64,000 nt of DNA from Lachnospiraceae bacterium YSD2013 (GCA_900100895.1 FMTX01000006.1:124001-188000), one strand, 5' to 3'. Counted from the stretch's first letter, positions 1 through 9,571 are shown. Notes: generated by a model not told the origin, from the sequence alone. Translations and numbers: made by a program.

Positions 1-1
1 T

Positions 2-220
2 GGGTACAAAGAAATTCTTTTGTACTTAAACGGTGAAATTTCACTTGATGAAGCCATATATCGGATTAAGCGTGATTCAAGGCATTTTGCGAAACGCCAG
101 ATTACATGGTTTAAGCGAGAGCGTGATGTAATATGGCTTAATAAGTACGAGTTTGATTATGATGTCGACAAGCTTATGGAATATACTTGCGGAGTATTGA
201 AAGACAAGTCCATTATTTAA
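2..220 (+). CDS. miaA: tRNA dimethylallyltransferase MiaA, C-terminal fragment
   Basis: The window opens inside this gene; about 72 C-terminal residues are visible, read from base 2 without a start codon. The segment with RDSRHFAKRQITWFKR is the characteristic C-terminal stretch of MiaA, which transfers a dimethylallyl group to the N6 of A37 in tRNAs reading UNN codons. The catalytic P-loop part lies outside the window. The 100 bases between its stop and radC hold a weak candidate -10 (TATACT at 277-282) and a small CACAA/TTGTG hairpin near 256-268, but no clear terminator. The family call rests on the tail alone but is distinctive. Confidence 0.85.
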   Translation, partial: GYKEILLYLNGEISLDEAIYRIKRDSRHFAKRQITWFKRERDVIWLNKYEFDYDVDKLMEYTCGVLKDKSII

Positions 221-320
221 GATTTCTTAAGATAATTGCGGACACATATTAGGTACACAAGATTTGTGTTTTGTGATATACTTATCTTTGGTTTTTTCCT
301 TGGGATGATACTTTGAATTT

Positions 321-1028
321 ATGAGTATTTATCAAGGAGGCGGTAAGTCGTTTACATTTCTTAAAGACAATCTTCCCATTGAGCGCTTCGAACGCTTTGG
401 GATATCAACGTTAAGCGATGCCGATTTGCTTGCCATTATTTTAAGAACCGGCACCAGGAATTCTGATGTTTTTAACCTGGTTTCGGAAGTTTTACAACTT
501 GATAAGGTTAAGAAATACGGCCTGCCCGGATTGCTTCGCGTTAGCAGGAGCGATTTGCTTAAGATTGATGGCATAGGAAGTGTCAAGGCGGCACAGATTA
601 TCGCCGTTGCGGAGATTTCGAGGCGTATAAGAGTCACGAGCGCTTGCGAATCGGTTTCTTTTTGCAATCCCGAGACTGTATCGGATTATTACATGGAGGA
701 GTTACGAAATCTAGACAGAGAACGTGTAATAGCTGTTTTTCTTGACACAAGGTATAAACGCATTACAGAGAGTGTGCTTAGCATCGGAACGGTCAATGCA
801 AGTGTGCTCGATGCAAGAGAATTGTTTTCGGAAGCATTGAAGCATAATGCGGTGTCATTCATTCTTTTGCATAATCATCCAAGCGGCGATCCGACACCCG
901 GGCGGGATGATATAAGTGTCACGAGAAAGATTAAGGAAGCGGCGAAAATGCTTGAACTTAACTTTACCGACCACATAATAATAGGCGACAACCGATTCTT
1001 TTCGATGAAAGAACACGGTTATATATAG
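321..1028 (+). CDS. radC: RadC family JAB-domain protein
   Basis: A 235-residue protein of the RadC (UPF0758) family. It has an N-terminal helix-hairpin-helix-like region (about residues 70-85, KIDGIGSVKAAQ) and a C-terminal JAB/MPN metal-binding domain with HNHPSGD at residues 184-190, the signature of a zinc metalloprotease-like fold. Despite the historical DNA-repair name the biochemical role is unknown. In Firmicutes radC is typically the first gene of the mreBCD cluster, as here: mreB begins 8 bases after it. The start is odd: the only good AAGGAGG (334-340) lies inside the frame, downstream of the ATG at 321, and no usable start codon follows it at normal spacing. Confidence 0.9.
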   Translation: MSIYQGGGKSFTFLKDNLPIERFERFGISTLSDADLLAIILRTGTRNSDVFNLVSEVLQLDKVKKYGLPGLLRVSRSDLLKIDGIGSVKAAQIIAVAEISRRIRVTSACESVSFCNPETVSDYYMEELRNLDRERVIAVFLDTRYKRITESVLSIGTVNASVLDARELFSEALKHNAVSFILLHNHPSGDPTPGRDDISVTRKIKEAAKMLELNFTDHIIIGDNRFFSMKEHGYI

Positions 1029-1036
1029 GAGGAGAC

Positions 1037-2041
1037 ATGAACGCATTCGGAATTGACTTGGGAACAAGTAACATACGAATATACAACAGAACAGACGATG
1101 AAATCATGATGGAGAAGAACATGATTGCCATCGAGAACAAGAAGCGTGTATTTGCATACGGCGACTCTGCTTTTGAAATGTATGAGAAGGCGCCCGGCAA
1201 TATCAATATTTCTTATCCGCTTGCCAACGGTGTTATTGCGGATATCAATAACATGGAAGTTATCATAAGATTCTTTATTACGGCTCTTATGAATAACAAT
1301 GTTAAGCCTGCGGATTATTATATTGCGGTTCCTACCGACGTTACCGAGGTTGAGAAGAGAGCGTTCTACGACCTTATCAAAGAGAGCAACGTTAAGGCCA
1401 AGAAGATTATGGTAGTTGAAAAAGCTATCGCAGATGGCCTCGGAATGGATATCGATATTAAGAACTCACAGGGTGTTCTTGTGGTGGATATCGGTTTTGA
1501 TACTACCGAGATTTCTATTCTTTCTCTTGGCGGTATCGTGCTCAGCCGTCTTATCAAGATTGGCGGCCTTAAGTTTGACGAAGCTATTAAGAATGCTGTC
1601 AGAAAAGAGTTTTCTTTGTTTATAGGCGGTAAGACTGCCGAGAACGTTAAGGTTCATTTGGCAGAGCTTGAAGCTGAAGGCAAGAATGCTGTTGTATACG
1701 GCCGTGATATTGTAACCGGTCTTCCTGTTGAGAGAGAAATATCGACAGATATTGTTAACAGAGCTTTGGATGAGCACTTCTACTCAATTATCGATAACAT
1801 CAAAGTTATATTAGAGCGTACTCCTCCGGAACTTTCAGCTGATATTTATCGTCACGGTATTTATCTTACCGGTGGCGGATCGATGGTTAACAAGCTTGCC
1901 GAGCGTATTGCCAACGGCACAGGCCTTAAGGTCAATATTGCCGAGAATCCTCAGAAGAGCGTTGCACTCGGTCTTGCCAAGATTATCAAAGACGACAACT
2001 TTAAGTCAGTTGCATACTCGATAGAAGGAATGGGTAAATGA
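1037..2041 (+). CDS. mreB: Rod-shape-determining actin-like protein MreB
   Basis: A 334-residue actin homologue, full length for MreB. It begins with the phosphate-1 loop (GIDLGTSNIRIY) and carries the second phosphate and adenosine motifs (VVDIGFDTTE, LTGGGSMV). MreB polymerises on the inner membrane face and organises the elongation machinery for lateral wall synthesis. The ATG follows AGGAGG at 1027-1032, which overlaps the radC stop. Its stop overlaps the mreC start (ATGA at 2038-2041), so the two are translationally coupled. It is the first of five shape genes in one operon. Mbl or MreBH would be the alternative subfamily names; the neighbouring mreC and mreD favour MreB. Confidence 0.93.
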   Translation: MNAFGIDLGTSNIRIYNRTDDEIMMEKNMIAIENKKRVFAYGDSAFEMYEKAPGNINISYPLANGVIADINNMEVIIRFFITALMNNNVKPADYYIAVPTDVTEVEKRAFYDLIKESNVKAKKIMVVEKAIADGLGMDIDIKNSQGVLVVDIGFDTTEISILSLGGIVLSRLIKIGGLKFDEAIKNAVRKEFSLFIGGKTAENVKVHLAELEAEGKNAVVYGRDIVTGLPVEREISTDIVNRALDEHFYSIIDNIKVILERTPPELSADIYRHGIYLTGGGSMVNKLAERIANGTGLKVNIAENPQKSVALGLAKIIKDDNFKSVAYSIEGMGK

Positions 2042-2937
2042 GTCCTGTTATCAAGAAAAAAGGAGAAAAATTTACTTTACCAAGTAAATATCTCCTTTTT
2101 ATTTTAACAATTATATGTTCAATAATGCTTGTTGTTACATATGTTACGGATATTTTCGACAAGCCTCTCGGTTATGCCGTAAATTATATTATTGTGCCTT
2201 ATCAAAAGGGTATTTCCGCCATCGGCTCGAGACTCTCTGCCAAAAAAGACGAGCTTGTTATGATAGCGGATCTTATCGAGGAAAATGAAGCCTTAAAGGC
2301 CAAGGTTTCCGAACTTGAAGATGAGAACACCAGACTCATGCAGGACAAGTACGAGCTTAACAATTTGAGAGCTCTATTTGAACTGGATGCGGCTTACGAA
2401 GGATATAGGAAGACCGGCGCACGCGTTATTTATCATGATGCAAGTAACTGGTTCTCTAACTTTATAATCAACAAAGGTTCTGAAGACGGTATTGAACTCA
2501 ATATGAATGTTGTGGCAGGTAACGGACTTGTGGGATATGTTTCCATGGTCGGACCCAATTGGTCCAGGGTTACCAGCATTATATCCGACAATACCAATGT
2601 GTCCGGTACTGTTTTGTATTCATCGGAGAATCTGATAGTATCGGGTTCTCTTGAACTTATCAATTCAGGCGTTATTTCTTACTCACAGCTTCTTGATTCC
2701 AAGGAGACTGTAGGAGAGGGTGATAAGGTCGTTACCAGTAACATAAGTGACAAATACCTTCCCGGTATTTTAATCGGCTACATCCAGACTATTGAGAACG
2801 ACTCCAACAATCTTACCAAGTCGGGACTTTTAATACCCGCGGTTAATTTTGAAAATATCGAGGAAGTTCTTATAATACTCGATCAAAAGATGAACATTAC
2901 GGACAAGGACATTGAAGAAGCCGAGAAACTCGAATAA
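2038..2937 (+). CDS. mreC: Rod-shape-determining protein MreC
   Basis: A 299-residue bitopic membrane protein: short basic cytoplasmic tail, one transmembrane helix at about residues 18-40, a coiled coil at about 75-105 (a charged run around EENEALKAKVSELED), then a beta-rich extracellular domain of the MreC type. MreC binds PBP2 and helps activate the RodA-PBP2 polymerase within the elongasome. It overlaps mreB by 4 bases and is followed 3 bases later by mreD. Length and domain order are normal for the family. Confidence 0.92.
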   Translation: MSPVIKKKGEKFTLPSKYLLFILTIICSIMLVVTYVTDIFDKPLGYAVNYIIVPYQKGISAIGSRLSAKKDELVMIADLIEENEALKAKVSELEDENTRLMQDKYELNNLRALFELDAAYEGYRKTGARVIYHDASNWFSNFIINKGSEDGIELNMNVVAGNGLVGYVSMVGPNWSRVTSIISDNTNVSGTVLYSSENLIVSGSLELINSGVISYSQLLDSKETVGEGDKVVTSNISDKYLPGILIGYIQTIENDSNNLTKSGLLIPAVNFENIEEVLIILDQKMNITDKDIEEAEKLE

Positions 2938-2940
2938 AAG

Positions 2941-3459
2941 ATGAAAAGAACCATTATCAGTATAGTTATCATAATTACATCTTTTGTCTTGCAGGGAACA
3001 CTTTTTAAGGCTTTGGATTTTGGCAATGTATCCCCCAATCTTTTACTTATAATAGTTGTTTCCTTGGGACTTATGAAAGGGCAGAGAACAGGTCTTATAG
3101 CAGGCTTTTTCTCAGGCCTTCTTTGTGATGTGTTTTTAAGTCCTTATATAGGTTTTTATTCAATTGTTTACATGTATTTGGGATATATGGCGGGAAGCTT
3201 TAACAGAGTATTCTTCCCGGAAGATGTTAAACTCCCCATGGCGCTTATAGCCGGAAGCGATTTAATTTACGGATTTACATGTTATGCATTCATGTTTTTG
3301 CTGCGAGGCAGACTTAACATCGGTTATTACATGCTTCATGTTTGTATTCCGGAGTGTGTATACACAATGGTCATAACCGTTATTTTATATCCCGCATTGT
3401 TATGGATACACAAACGTCTCGAAAAGGGCGAAAGAAAGCAGGAAAAGAAGTTTGTTTAA
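2941..3459 (+). CDS. mreD: Rod-shape-determining membrane protein MreD
   Basis: A 172-residue polytopic membrane protein with about five hydrophobic helices and a lysine-rich cytoplasmic tail (ends in a run of K/E residues). Sequence similarity within MreD is low, but the length, topology and position between mreC and the PBP2 gene identify it. MreD is an integral partner of MreC in the elongasome. It starts 3 bases after the mreC stop and its end overlaps the TTG start of the PBP2 gene by 8 bases, so the genes are tightly coupled. Confidence 0.88.
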   Translation: MKRTIISIVIIITSFVLQGTLFKALDFGNVSPNLLLIIVVSLGLMKGQRTGLIAGFFSGLLCDVFLSPYIGFYSIVYMYLGYMAGSFNRVFFPEDVKLPMALIAGSDLIYGFTCYAFMFLLRGRLNIGYYMLHVCIPECVYTMVITVILYPALLWIHKRLEKGERKQEKKFV

Positions 3460-6277
3460 TAAGATTAAAGAATATTTTTTAAGCTTAATAACGACTCGTG
3501 TGATTTATCTTATAGTGGTATTCTGCGTTCTTTTTTCGATATTGGTTGCGCGCCTTTTTGACCTTCAGATTGTTCACGGTAATGATTATCAAGATAACTT
3601 TGAGCTTAAGAGCAAAAAGGAACGTACCATCAATTCCACAAGAGGTAAGATTTACGATTGCAACGGAGTGTTGCTTGCCTACAATGAGCTTGCATATTCC
3701 GTAACGATAGAAGACGTTCTGGATTCCGGTAAGACCAAGAACGAAAAGCTTAACAAGACAATTTACAAGACCATAAATATAATAGAGGGAAACGGTGACA
3801 AGATTGAGACCGATTTCGGTATCAAGCTTGATGAGAAGAACAGGTATGTCTATACCCTTTCGGGTACCAGACTCGACCGTTTTAAAGCCGACATTTACGG
3901 CAAAAAGTATACTTATGAAATGGACTACTCCGAATCCTCATCAACTCCCGATGAAATGATGGAATATTTAACGGGAGAAGATCGATTCGATATTCAAATA
4001 GAGAATCTGACCAAAGACAAACTCCTTCAAATAGTTGCAATCAGATATGCAATGAGCCTTAACGCTTACCAGAAATACATAGCAACTACAATTGCCGACG
4101 ACGTTTCACTTGAAACGGTTGCGGTTATTTATGAGAATTCGGACATACTTCCCGGCGTAAGTATTGTTGAAAATACCAAGAGAGTATATCCGAATGGTAT
4201 ATACACATCACAGATTATCGGTTATACCGGTAAGATTAATGCCGAGGAGCTTGCCGAGCTTCAGGATGACGAACAGTATTCACTTAACGACATTATCGGT
4301 AAGACAGGTATTGAAAAGAGTATGGATGCGGTCCTCAGGGGCCTTAAGGGTCACGAGACCATCTACGTTAATACCACAGGTAAGGTAATATCGATTGATG
4401 ATCATGTTGAGCCTACGGCAGGTAACGATATTTATTTGTCCATAGATTCCAAGTGGCAGGAGGCTATGTACGACCTTCTTGAGCAGACTCTTGCCGGAAT
4501 CCTTCTTAAGAAAATATACAATGCCAAAGAATACATACCGAGAGAAAACAGTACCGCTCAGGACATTATGATTCCGATATACGATGTCTATTATGCGCTA
4601 ATAAACAATTCGGTATTGGATATTACGCACTTTTCTGATCCTGAAGCTTCGCCTGCAGAGCAGGAGGTCTATAACGCATTTCTCAAGAAAAAAGACGAAG
4701 TTATAGAGAAACTTACCTATGAACTTCAGGAGAAACATACTCCGTATAACAAACTTACCACTGAGTATAAAGTATATGAGAACAGAGTCGAGGACATTCT
4801 TCTCAGTAAGGGAATACTTGTAAATTCCAAGATTGACAAAGAAGATGCCACCTATAAAGCATGGTACAAAGACGAGACTATAAGTCTTTATGACTATCTT
4901 AACTACGCAATTTCTCAAAGCTGGATTGATATAGATGCGCTTGAACTGGATACGGACTATTCGGAATCGGGCGAGATTTTTGACGCAATGGTACGTATCG
5001 TAACAGATGTACTGCAGACGGATATATTGTTTGAAAAGCAGATGTTTAAGTATATTGTCAAGAATGACAATGTTAAACCTCGTGTAATCTGTCAGTGCCT
5101 GCTTGATCAGAATGTCGTAGTCCTTTCGGACGAAGAACGAGCATCCTGGGATGCCGGTAAGATATCCGCTTATGATTTCATGATTCGAAGAATTGAGAAT
5201 CTTGAGATTACACCTGCTCAGCTTGCGCTGGAGCCTTACGCGGCATCTATGGTAATTACCGATGTCAATACGGGCAAGGTTAAGGCTTTGGTATCGTATC
5301 CAAGCTATGACAATAACTATATTGCCAACGGAGCCGACCAGGCATATCTTGCCAAGATTACCAACGATTTGTCGATGCCCTTATTTAACTATGCGACTCA
5401 GCAAAGAACAGCACCCGGTTCCACATACAAGATGGTTTCGGCTACAGCGGGACTTGTGGAAGGTGTTATCGGTTTGAATACACTTATAACATGTACAGGT
5501 TCTTTTACTGTTGCAACAGATACTCATAAATGCTGGGTATGGCCGGGTTCTCACGGAGCGCTGAATGTTACAGGCGCTATTAACAAATCCTGTAACTCTT
5601 TCTTTTACAACGTAGGTTACAGATTGAGCCTTGACGAGAACGGTATATATAACTCGGAACTGGGTGTCAATAAGCTTAACAAATATGCGGATTGGTTCGG
5701 TCTTTGCGATAAGTCGGGCGTGGAAATAGAAGAATATTCGCCCAATCCTACCACAAAGTTTTCGGTTCCTTCGGCCATCGGTCAGGGTACCAACTCATTT
5801 ACGACCGTAGGCTTGGCAAGATACGTGACAGCCTTAGCCAACAGAGGAACAGTATACAACCTTACGCTTCTTGATAAGATTACAGACAGTGATGCCAATG
5901 TTTTGGTGGAATGTAAAGCAGAAGTTAAGAACGAAATCGATATGAAGGACTCTTACTGGGATGCTATTCAGGAGGGTATGAGAAGAGTGGTGGCAGACAC
6001 GGCTTATTTTAAAGAACTTCCTTTTGAAGCGGCGGGTAAGACCGGTACGGCTCAGCAGTCGACATCGCATCCCGACCATGCGTTATTTATTTCTTATGCA
6101 CCGTATAATGACCCTCAGTATTCTATAGCGATAAGAATTGCCAACGGTTATACATCAAGCTATCCTTCCCATGTGGCCAAGGATGCTTATAAATATATCT
6201 TTAATGTCGGAGACAAGAACGACACTATTACAGGTACCGCAACCGATATCGAAGTTTCGGGCGCTCACGGGGATTAG
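3452..6277 (+). CDS. mrdA: Class B penicillin-binding protein 2 with a large insertion
   Basis: A 941-residue D,D-transpeptidase that crosslinks peptidoglycan during elongation. One transmembrane helix (about residues 15-37) is followed by a PBP dimerisation domain and a transpeptidase domain with STYK (serine near residue 656), SCN (near 713) and KTG (near 863). PBP2 is usually 600-700 residues; the excess is an insertion of about 250 residues between the strand with LSIDSKWQ (about 329) and the start of the transpeptidase core (about 594). It uses TTG at 3452 with AGGA about ten bases upstream and overlaps mreD by 8 bases. RodA, its glycan polymerase partner, is two genes downstream. Confidence 0.92.
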   Translation: MFNKIKEYFLSLITTRVIYLIVVFCVLFSILVARLFDLQIVHGNDYQDNFELKSKKERTINSTRGKIYDCNGVLLAYNELAYSVTIEDVLDSGKTKNEKLNKTIYKTINIIEGNGDKIETDFGIKLDEKNRYVYTLSGTRLDRFKADIYGKKYTYEMDYSESSSTPDEMMEYLTGEDRFDIQIENLTKDKLLQIVAIRYAMSLNAYQKYIATTIADDVSLETVAVIYENSDILPGVSIVENTKRVYPNGIYTSQIIGYTGKINAEELAELQDDEQYSLNDIIGKTGIEKSMDAVLRGLKGHETIYVNTTGKVISIDDHVEPTAGNDIYLSIDSKWQEAMYDLLEQTLAGILLKKIYNAKEYIPRENSTAQDIMIPIYDVYYALINNSVLDITHFSDPEASPAEQEVYNAFLKKKDEVIEKLTYELQEKHTPYNKLTTEYKVYENRVEDILLSKGILVNSKIDKEDATYKAWYKDETISLYDYLNYAISQSWIDIDALELDTDYSESGEIFDAMVRIVTDVLQTDILFEKQMFKYIVKNDNVKPRVICQCLLDQNVVVLSDEERASWDAGKISAYDFMIRRIENLEITPAQLALEPYAASMVITDVNTGKVKALVSYPSYDNNYIANGADQAYLAKITNDLSMPLFNYATQQRTAPGSTYKMVSATAGLVEGVIGLNTLITCTGSFTVATDTHKCWVWPGSHGALNVTGAINKSCNSFFYNVGYRLSLDENGIYNSELGVNKLNKYADWFGLCDKSGVEIEEYSPNPTTKFSVPSAIGQGTNSFTTVGLARYVTALANRGTVYNLTLLDKITDSDANVLVECKAEVKNEIDMKDSYWDAIQEGMRRVVADTAYFKELPFEAAGKTGTAQQSTSHPDHALFISYAPYNDPQYSIAIRIANGYTSSYPSHVAKDAYKYIFNVGDKNDTITGTATDIEVSGAHGD

Positions 6278-6285
6278 GAGTATAT

Positions 6286-6963
6286 ATGAATTCAAAGGTT
6301 TATATCAAAAGTTATAAGAACGGACTTACGGTCAATCTTGACGCAGAATGTCCTTTTACAGAGATACTTGATGAAATTATCAGGAAATTTCGCGAATCAA
6401 GAGACTTCTTTAAGGGCGGACAGATAGCGGTTTCCTATGAAGGACGCAAACTTGCGCCCGGTGAGGAAAGAGCTCTTACGGCAGCGATAGAAGAAGCTGC
6501 AGACGTGACTGTTCTTTATATAATCGGCAAGGATGAAGAGTCTGATACGAACTTTAAGAAGGCTGTGGACAGACCGATTCCGCACAGAGAGGATGATGCT
6601 TTATATGCAAGGTTCTATTATGGCAATGTCAGAAAAGACGATAAGATAGAGTCTGATTGCAGTGTGGTAATAGTTGGAGATGTAGAGCCCGGTGCCAAGG
6701 TATATGCCAAGGGTAATATAATCGTCCTGGGCGGTCTTTACGGAACGGCTGTCAGCGAGGCAACTACAGACATATACAAGTATTTTGTTGCGGCTATGAA
6801 TCTCAGCGCCGAGAAAGTTATGATAGGCGGACACAGATACTATTCCAAGGAAAAAGCAAGATGGGTGGTTCGCCCCAAAATGTCTCCAAAGTTATTATAT
6901 GTTTCGGGTAATGATATTGTTGCAGAGAATATCACATTGGAAGCTTTGCAGAATTTGAAATAG
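6286..6963 (+). CDS. minC: Septum site-determining protein MinC with altered MinD-binding motif
   Basis: A 225-residue MinC: an N-terminal FtsZ-inhibiting domain (about 1-95) and a C-terminal right-handed beta-helix domain (about 108-225) recognised by VVIVGDVEPGAKVYAKGN. MinC blocks FtsZ assembly away from mid-cell once recruited to the membrane by MinD. Two things are unusual. No minD or minE follows; rodA comes next after 9 bases. The conserved R-S-G-Q motif at the start of the C domain, known to be required for MinD binding, reads R-K-D-D at residues 116-119. AGGAG precedes the ATG. It lies inside the elongation operon between PBP2 and rodA. Confidence 0.88.
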   Translation: MNSKVYIKSYKNGLTVNLDAECPFTEILDEIIRKFRESRDFFKGGQIAVSYEGRKLAPGEERALTAAIEEAADVTVLYIIGKDEESDTNFKKAVDRPIPHREDDALYARFYYGNVRKDDKIESDCSVVIVGDVEPGAKVYAKGNIIVLGGLYGTAVSEATTDIYKYFVAAMNLSAEKVMIGGHRYYSKEKARWVVRPKMSPKLLYVSGNDIVAENITLEALQNLK

Positions 6964-6972
6964 GAATTGTAA

Positions 6973-8118
6973 ATGTTTAAAAGATTAAAAATTACGGATT
7001 ACGACTTCAAATTGGTCGCTTTTATAATTGCGATAAACGTCATCGGTAATCTTGCCGTAGGAAGTGCCAACCCTTTGTATGTTAAGAAGGAACTTCTCGG
7101 CTCGATTCTCGGTTTCTTTTTGATGATTGTGGTTTCACTTTTTGATTACAATGTTATACTTAAGTTTCATTGGCTGTGGTATTTTATTTGTTGCGGGTTA
7201 TTGCTTGCGGTTCTGGTTGCGGGACATGCTTCGCACAATGCGACAAGATGGTTTAATATCTTCGGAATTACCTTTCAGCCATCCGAAACGGCGAAAATAA
7301 TGTTGATTATTTTTTTCGCACAGTTTATTATGAAATATAGGGAAAAGATTAATACTTTGATGTTCCTGGCAAGCTATTTTGTGTTGTGCGGAATCCCCAT
7401 GGCACTCATTTATAAGCAGCCCGATATGTCCACAACGATAGTTGTGGCTACGCTTGTTTTATCCATTTTATTTGTATCGGGTATCAGTTGGAAGCTTATA
7501 ATTGGGGCGATAACTGTGGCCATTCCTTCATCGATTGTATTCTTGAGTATGATTTTGAAGGAAGATCAAACGCTTCTTGAGGATTATCAGCGTAAAAGAA
7601 TTCTTTCTTTCTTTTACCCTGAAAAATACGCCGACAACGCATATCAGCAGGCCAATTCCGTTATTGCCATAGGTTCGGGCGGACTTCTTGGCAAGGGTCT
7701 TAACAATAACGAGATTACGTCTCTTAAGAACGGTCGATATATTATTGAGCCCGAGACGGACTTTATCTTCTCGGTTATCGGAGAAGAGCTTGGATTCCTC
7801 GGAACATTGGCTGTTATAATATTGCTTTTCCTTATTGTAATTGAATGCTTTCTCATTGCAAGACGTGTTCATGATATCGCAGGACGTGCGATATGCGTCG
7901 GAATGGGTACTCTTATCGGAATACAGACATTTTTTAATATAGGTGTTACTACATTTATCCTGCCCAATACCGGTCTTACATTGCCGTTTGTCAGTTACGG
8001 ACTGACGGCTCTTGTGAGTATGTATATAGGCATGGGATTTGTCTTAAGCGTAAGGCTTCACAGTAAGCCTCCGAGGGACAAGCGAGAAGTGTCTTTTTTA
8101 TCTTTCAAAGGGGAATAG
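6973..8118 (+). CDS. rodA: SEDS glycan polymerase RodA
   Basis: A 381-residue polytopic membrane protein of the SEDS family (RodA/FtsW/SpoVE) with about ten helices. Signatures include FQPSETAKI, KQPDMSTT, the loop with ETDFIFSVIGEELGF, and FVSYGLTALVS near the C-terminus. SEDS proteins polymerise lipid II into glycan strands together with a class B PBP. Co-localisation with mreBCD and PBP2 makes RodA far more likely than FtsW or SpoVE. It begins 9 bases after minC with a modest AGGA ribosome binding site. Confidence 0.9.
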   Translation: MFKRLKITDYDFKLVAFIIAINVIGNLAVGSANPLYVKKELLGSILGFFLMIVVSLFDYNVILKFHWLWYFICCGLLLAVLVAGHASHNATRWFNIFGITFQPSETAKIMLIIFFAQFIMKYREKINTLMFLASYFVLCGIPMALIYKQPDMSTTIVVATLVLSILFVSGISWKLIIGAITVAIPSSIVFLSMILKEDQTLLEDYQRKRILSFFYPEKYADNAYQQANSVIAIGSGGLLGKGLNNNEITSLKNGRYIIEPETDFIFSVIGEELGFLGTLAVIILLFLIVIECFLIARRVHDIAGRAICVGMGTLIGIQTFFNIGVTTFILPNTGLTLPFVSYGLTALVSMYIGMGFVLSVRLHSKPPRDKREVSFLSFKGE

Positions 8119-8135
8119 ATTAAGTGGAGGGAAGA

Positions 8136-8531
8136 ATGAACATTGCTTTAATAGCACACGATGCCAAGAAAAAACTTATGCAGAACTTCTGCATAGCTTA
8201 CAGAGGCATTTTAAGCCGTAACGATTTGTACGCTACAGGTACAACCGGCAGACTTATAGAGGAAGTTACCAATCTGACGGTACATAAGTATCTTGCGGGT
8301 CACCTCGGAGGAGAACAGCAGATAGGTGCACAGATTGAACACAATCAGATAGACTTGGTTATTTTCTTAAGAGATCCTCTTACTCAGAAGACTCACGAGC
8401 CTGATGTAAGTAATCTTATGAGACTTTGCGATATGCACAATATTCCGCTTGCCACCAATCTTGCAAGTGCGGAACTTTTAATTAAATCACTTGATCGGGG
8501 AGATCTTGAGTGGCGTGAAATGTACAAATAA
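8136..8531 (+). CDS. mgsA: Methylglyoxal synthase
   Basis: A 131-residue enzyme that converts dihydroxyacetone phosphate to methylglyoxal and phosphate, a glycolytic bypass that relieves phosphate limitation. It shows the family motifs: [10 protein letters not shown] at the N-terminus, GTTGRLIEE for phosphate binding, and [13 protein letters not shown] with the catalytic aspartates. I place the start at the ATG at 8136 because GGAGG at 8126-8130 is correctly spaced for it; an in-frame GTG at 8124 would bury that site. It is the last clear member of the rod-shape operon, an association often seen in Clostridia. Confidence 0.93.
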   Translation: MNIALIAHDAKKKLMQNFCIAYRGILSRNDLYATGTTGRLIEEVTNLTVHKYLAGHLGGEQQIGAQIEHNQIDLVIFLRDPLTQKTHEPDVSNLMRLCDMHNIPLATNLASAELLIKSLDRGDLEWREMYK

Positions 8532-9495
8532 ACTTTGCCATATCTTAATAATAATCTTAATGGTATCTTGTCTTTCTGCCTGTTCCAAGGCTGAGATTAA
8601 GATGCCATTTTCTGATTTTCCAATGGATGATACGGAAACAGGGGTTACATTTTCAAAGTCGGATGGTGTTATCACCGGCTTTTCTTGTGATGTTGCAACG
8701 TTTAAAGATGACTATATTGACAAATTTGTCTTAGAGAATGCCGCTGCCGGTATGCTTGTGGACGTGAATAACAATAAGGTGTTATTTGCCCAGAATGCTT
8801 TTGAATTACGTGCTCCGGCAAGTCTTACCAAGATTATGACTGCTTACCTTGCGCTTAAATACTGCAGCATGGACGAGACTGTTGTAATCGGAACCGAAGC
8901 AGTAAATATCAGCGACCCTACCGCAACGAGACTCGGTGTTAATCTCGGTGATAAGATGACCATGGACCAGGCATTGAATCTCTGTCTAATCCCTTCTTCC
9001 AACGATATTGCTATAGCCATAGGCTGCCATATCAGCGGTACGGAAGAAGAGTTTGCCAAATTAATGACCAAGGAAGCTCAGGCTCTCGGCGCAACTTCCA
9101 CGACCTTTACGGATGCATGCGGACTCGGCAGCGAGACTCACCTTACTACAGCTTATGATCTGTACCTTATTTTTTCTGAAGCAATAAAGGACCAGCGACT
9201 TCGCGACATAATTCAAAAGAAAGAATATCAGACTACATATAAAGACCGTAATGACAAGGACGTATCCGCAACTGTACGTTCTACCAACTGGTATTTTAGG
9301 GGAGACGTAGAGATGCCTGATTCCATTACGGTTATGGGAGCCAAGACCGGTACTACGACAGAGGCCGGAAGCTGCCTTCTTTTGCTGGCTCAGGATAAGT
9401 TCGGCAACCCTTATGTAGCCATTATTTTGGGCGCGGATAACAAAGATCTTTTGTATAAACAAATGACCGATTTGTTAATACAAATCACGAATTAA
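8515..9495 (+). CDS. D-alanyl-D-alanine carboxypeptidase (S11 family), lipoprotein-like
   Basis: About 326 residues from the GTG at 8515. The N-terminus has a basic residue, a hydrophobic stretch and a lipobox-like LSAC, suggesting a membrane-anchored lipoprotein. The S11 catalytic triad motifs are present: SLTK (Ser103), SSN (161-163) and KTG (Lys277). Such enzymes (DacA/DacF type, low-molecular-mass PBPs) trim the terminal D-Ala of peptidoglycan pentapeptides. The C-terminal beta domain common in longer DacA proteins is absent. The frame overlaps the end of mgsA; TTG codons at 8491 and 8506 are alternative starts, the latter closer to a GGGGA. The gene continues the wall-synthesis operon. 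Confidence 0.87.
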   Translation: MKCTNKLCHILIIILMVSCLSACSKAEIKMPFSDFPMDDTETGVTFSKSDGVITGFSCDVATFKDDYIDKFVLENAAAGMLVDVNNNKVLFAQNAFELRAPASLTKIMTAYLALKYCSMDETVVIGTEAVNISDPTATRLGVNLGDKMTMDQALNLCLIPSSNDIAIAIGCHISGTEEEFAKLMTKEAQALGATSTTFTDACGLGSETHLTTAYDLYLIFSEAIKDQRLRDIIQKKEYQTTYKDRNDKDVSATVRSTNWYFRGDVEMPDSITVMGAKTGTTTEAGSCLLLLAQDKFGNPYVAIILGADNKDLLYKQMTDLLIQITN

Positions 9496-9498
9496 GTG

Positions 9499-9527
9499 TT
9501 GTATTTTAAGGCTCCATAATCTATAAT
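9499..9527 (+). promoter_or_regulatory. Sigma-A-type promoter for the P-loop gene
   Basis: TTGTAT, 17-base spacer, TATAAT (9522-9527), about 45 bases upstream of the ATG at 9572. It lies just after the carboxypeptidase stop, so the downstream gene probably has its own transcript ending at the terminator at 10005-10032. Confidence 0.6.
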
Positions 9528-9571
9528 GAATATAAGTCCTTAGGGACAAAAAGAAAGACGGAGGGTTTCCA

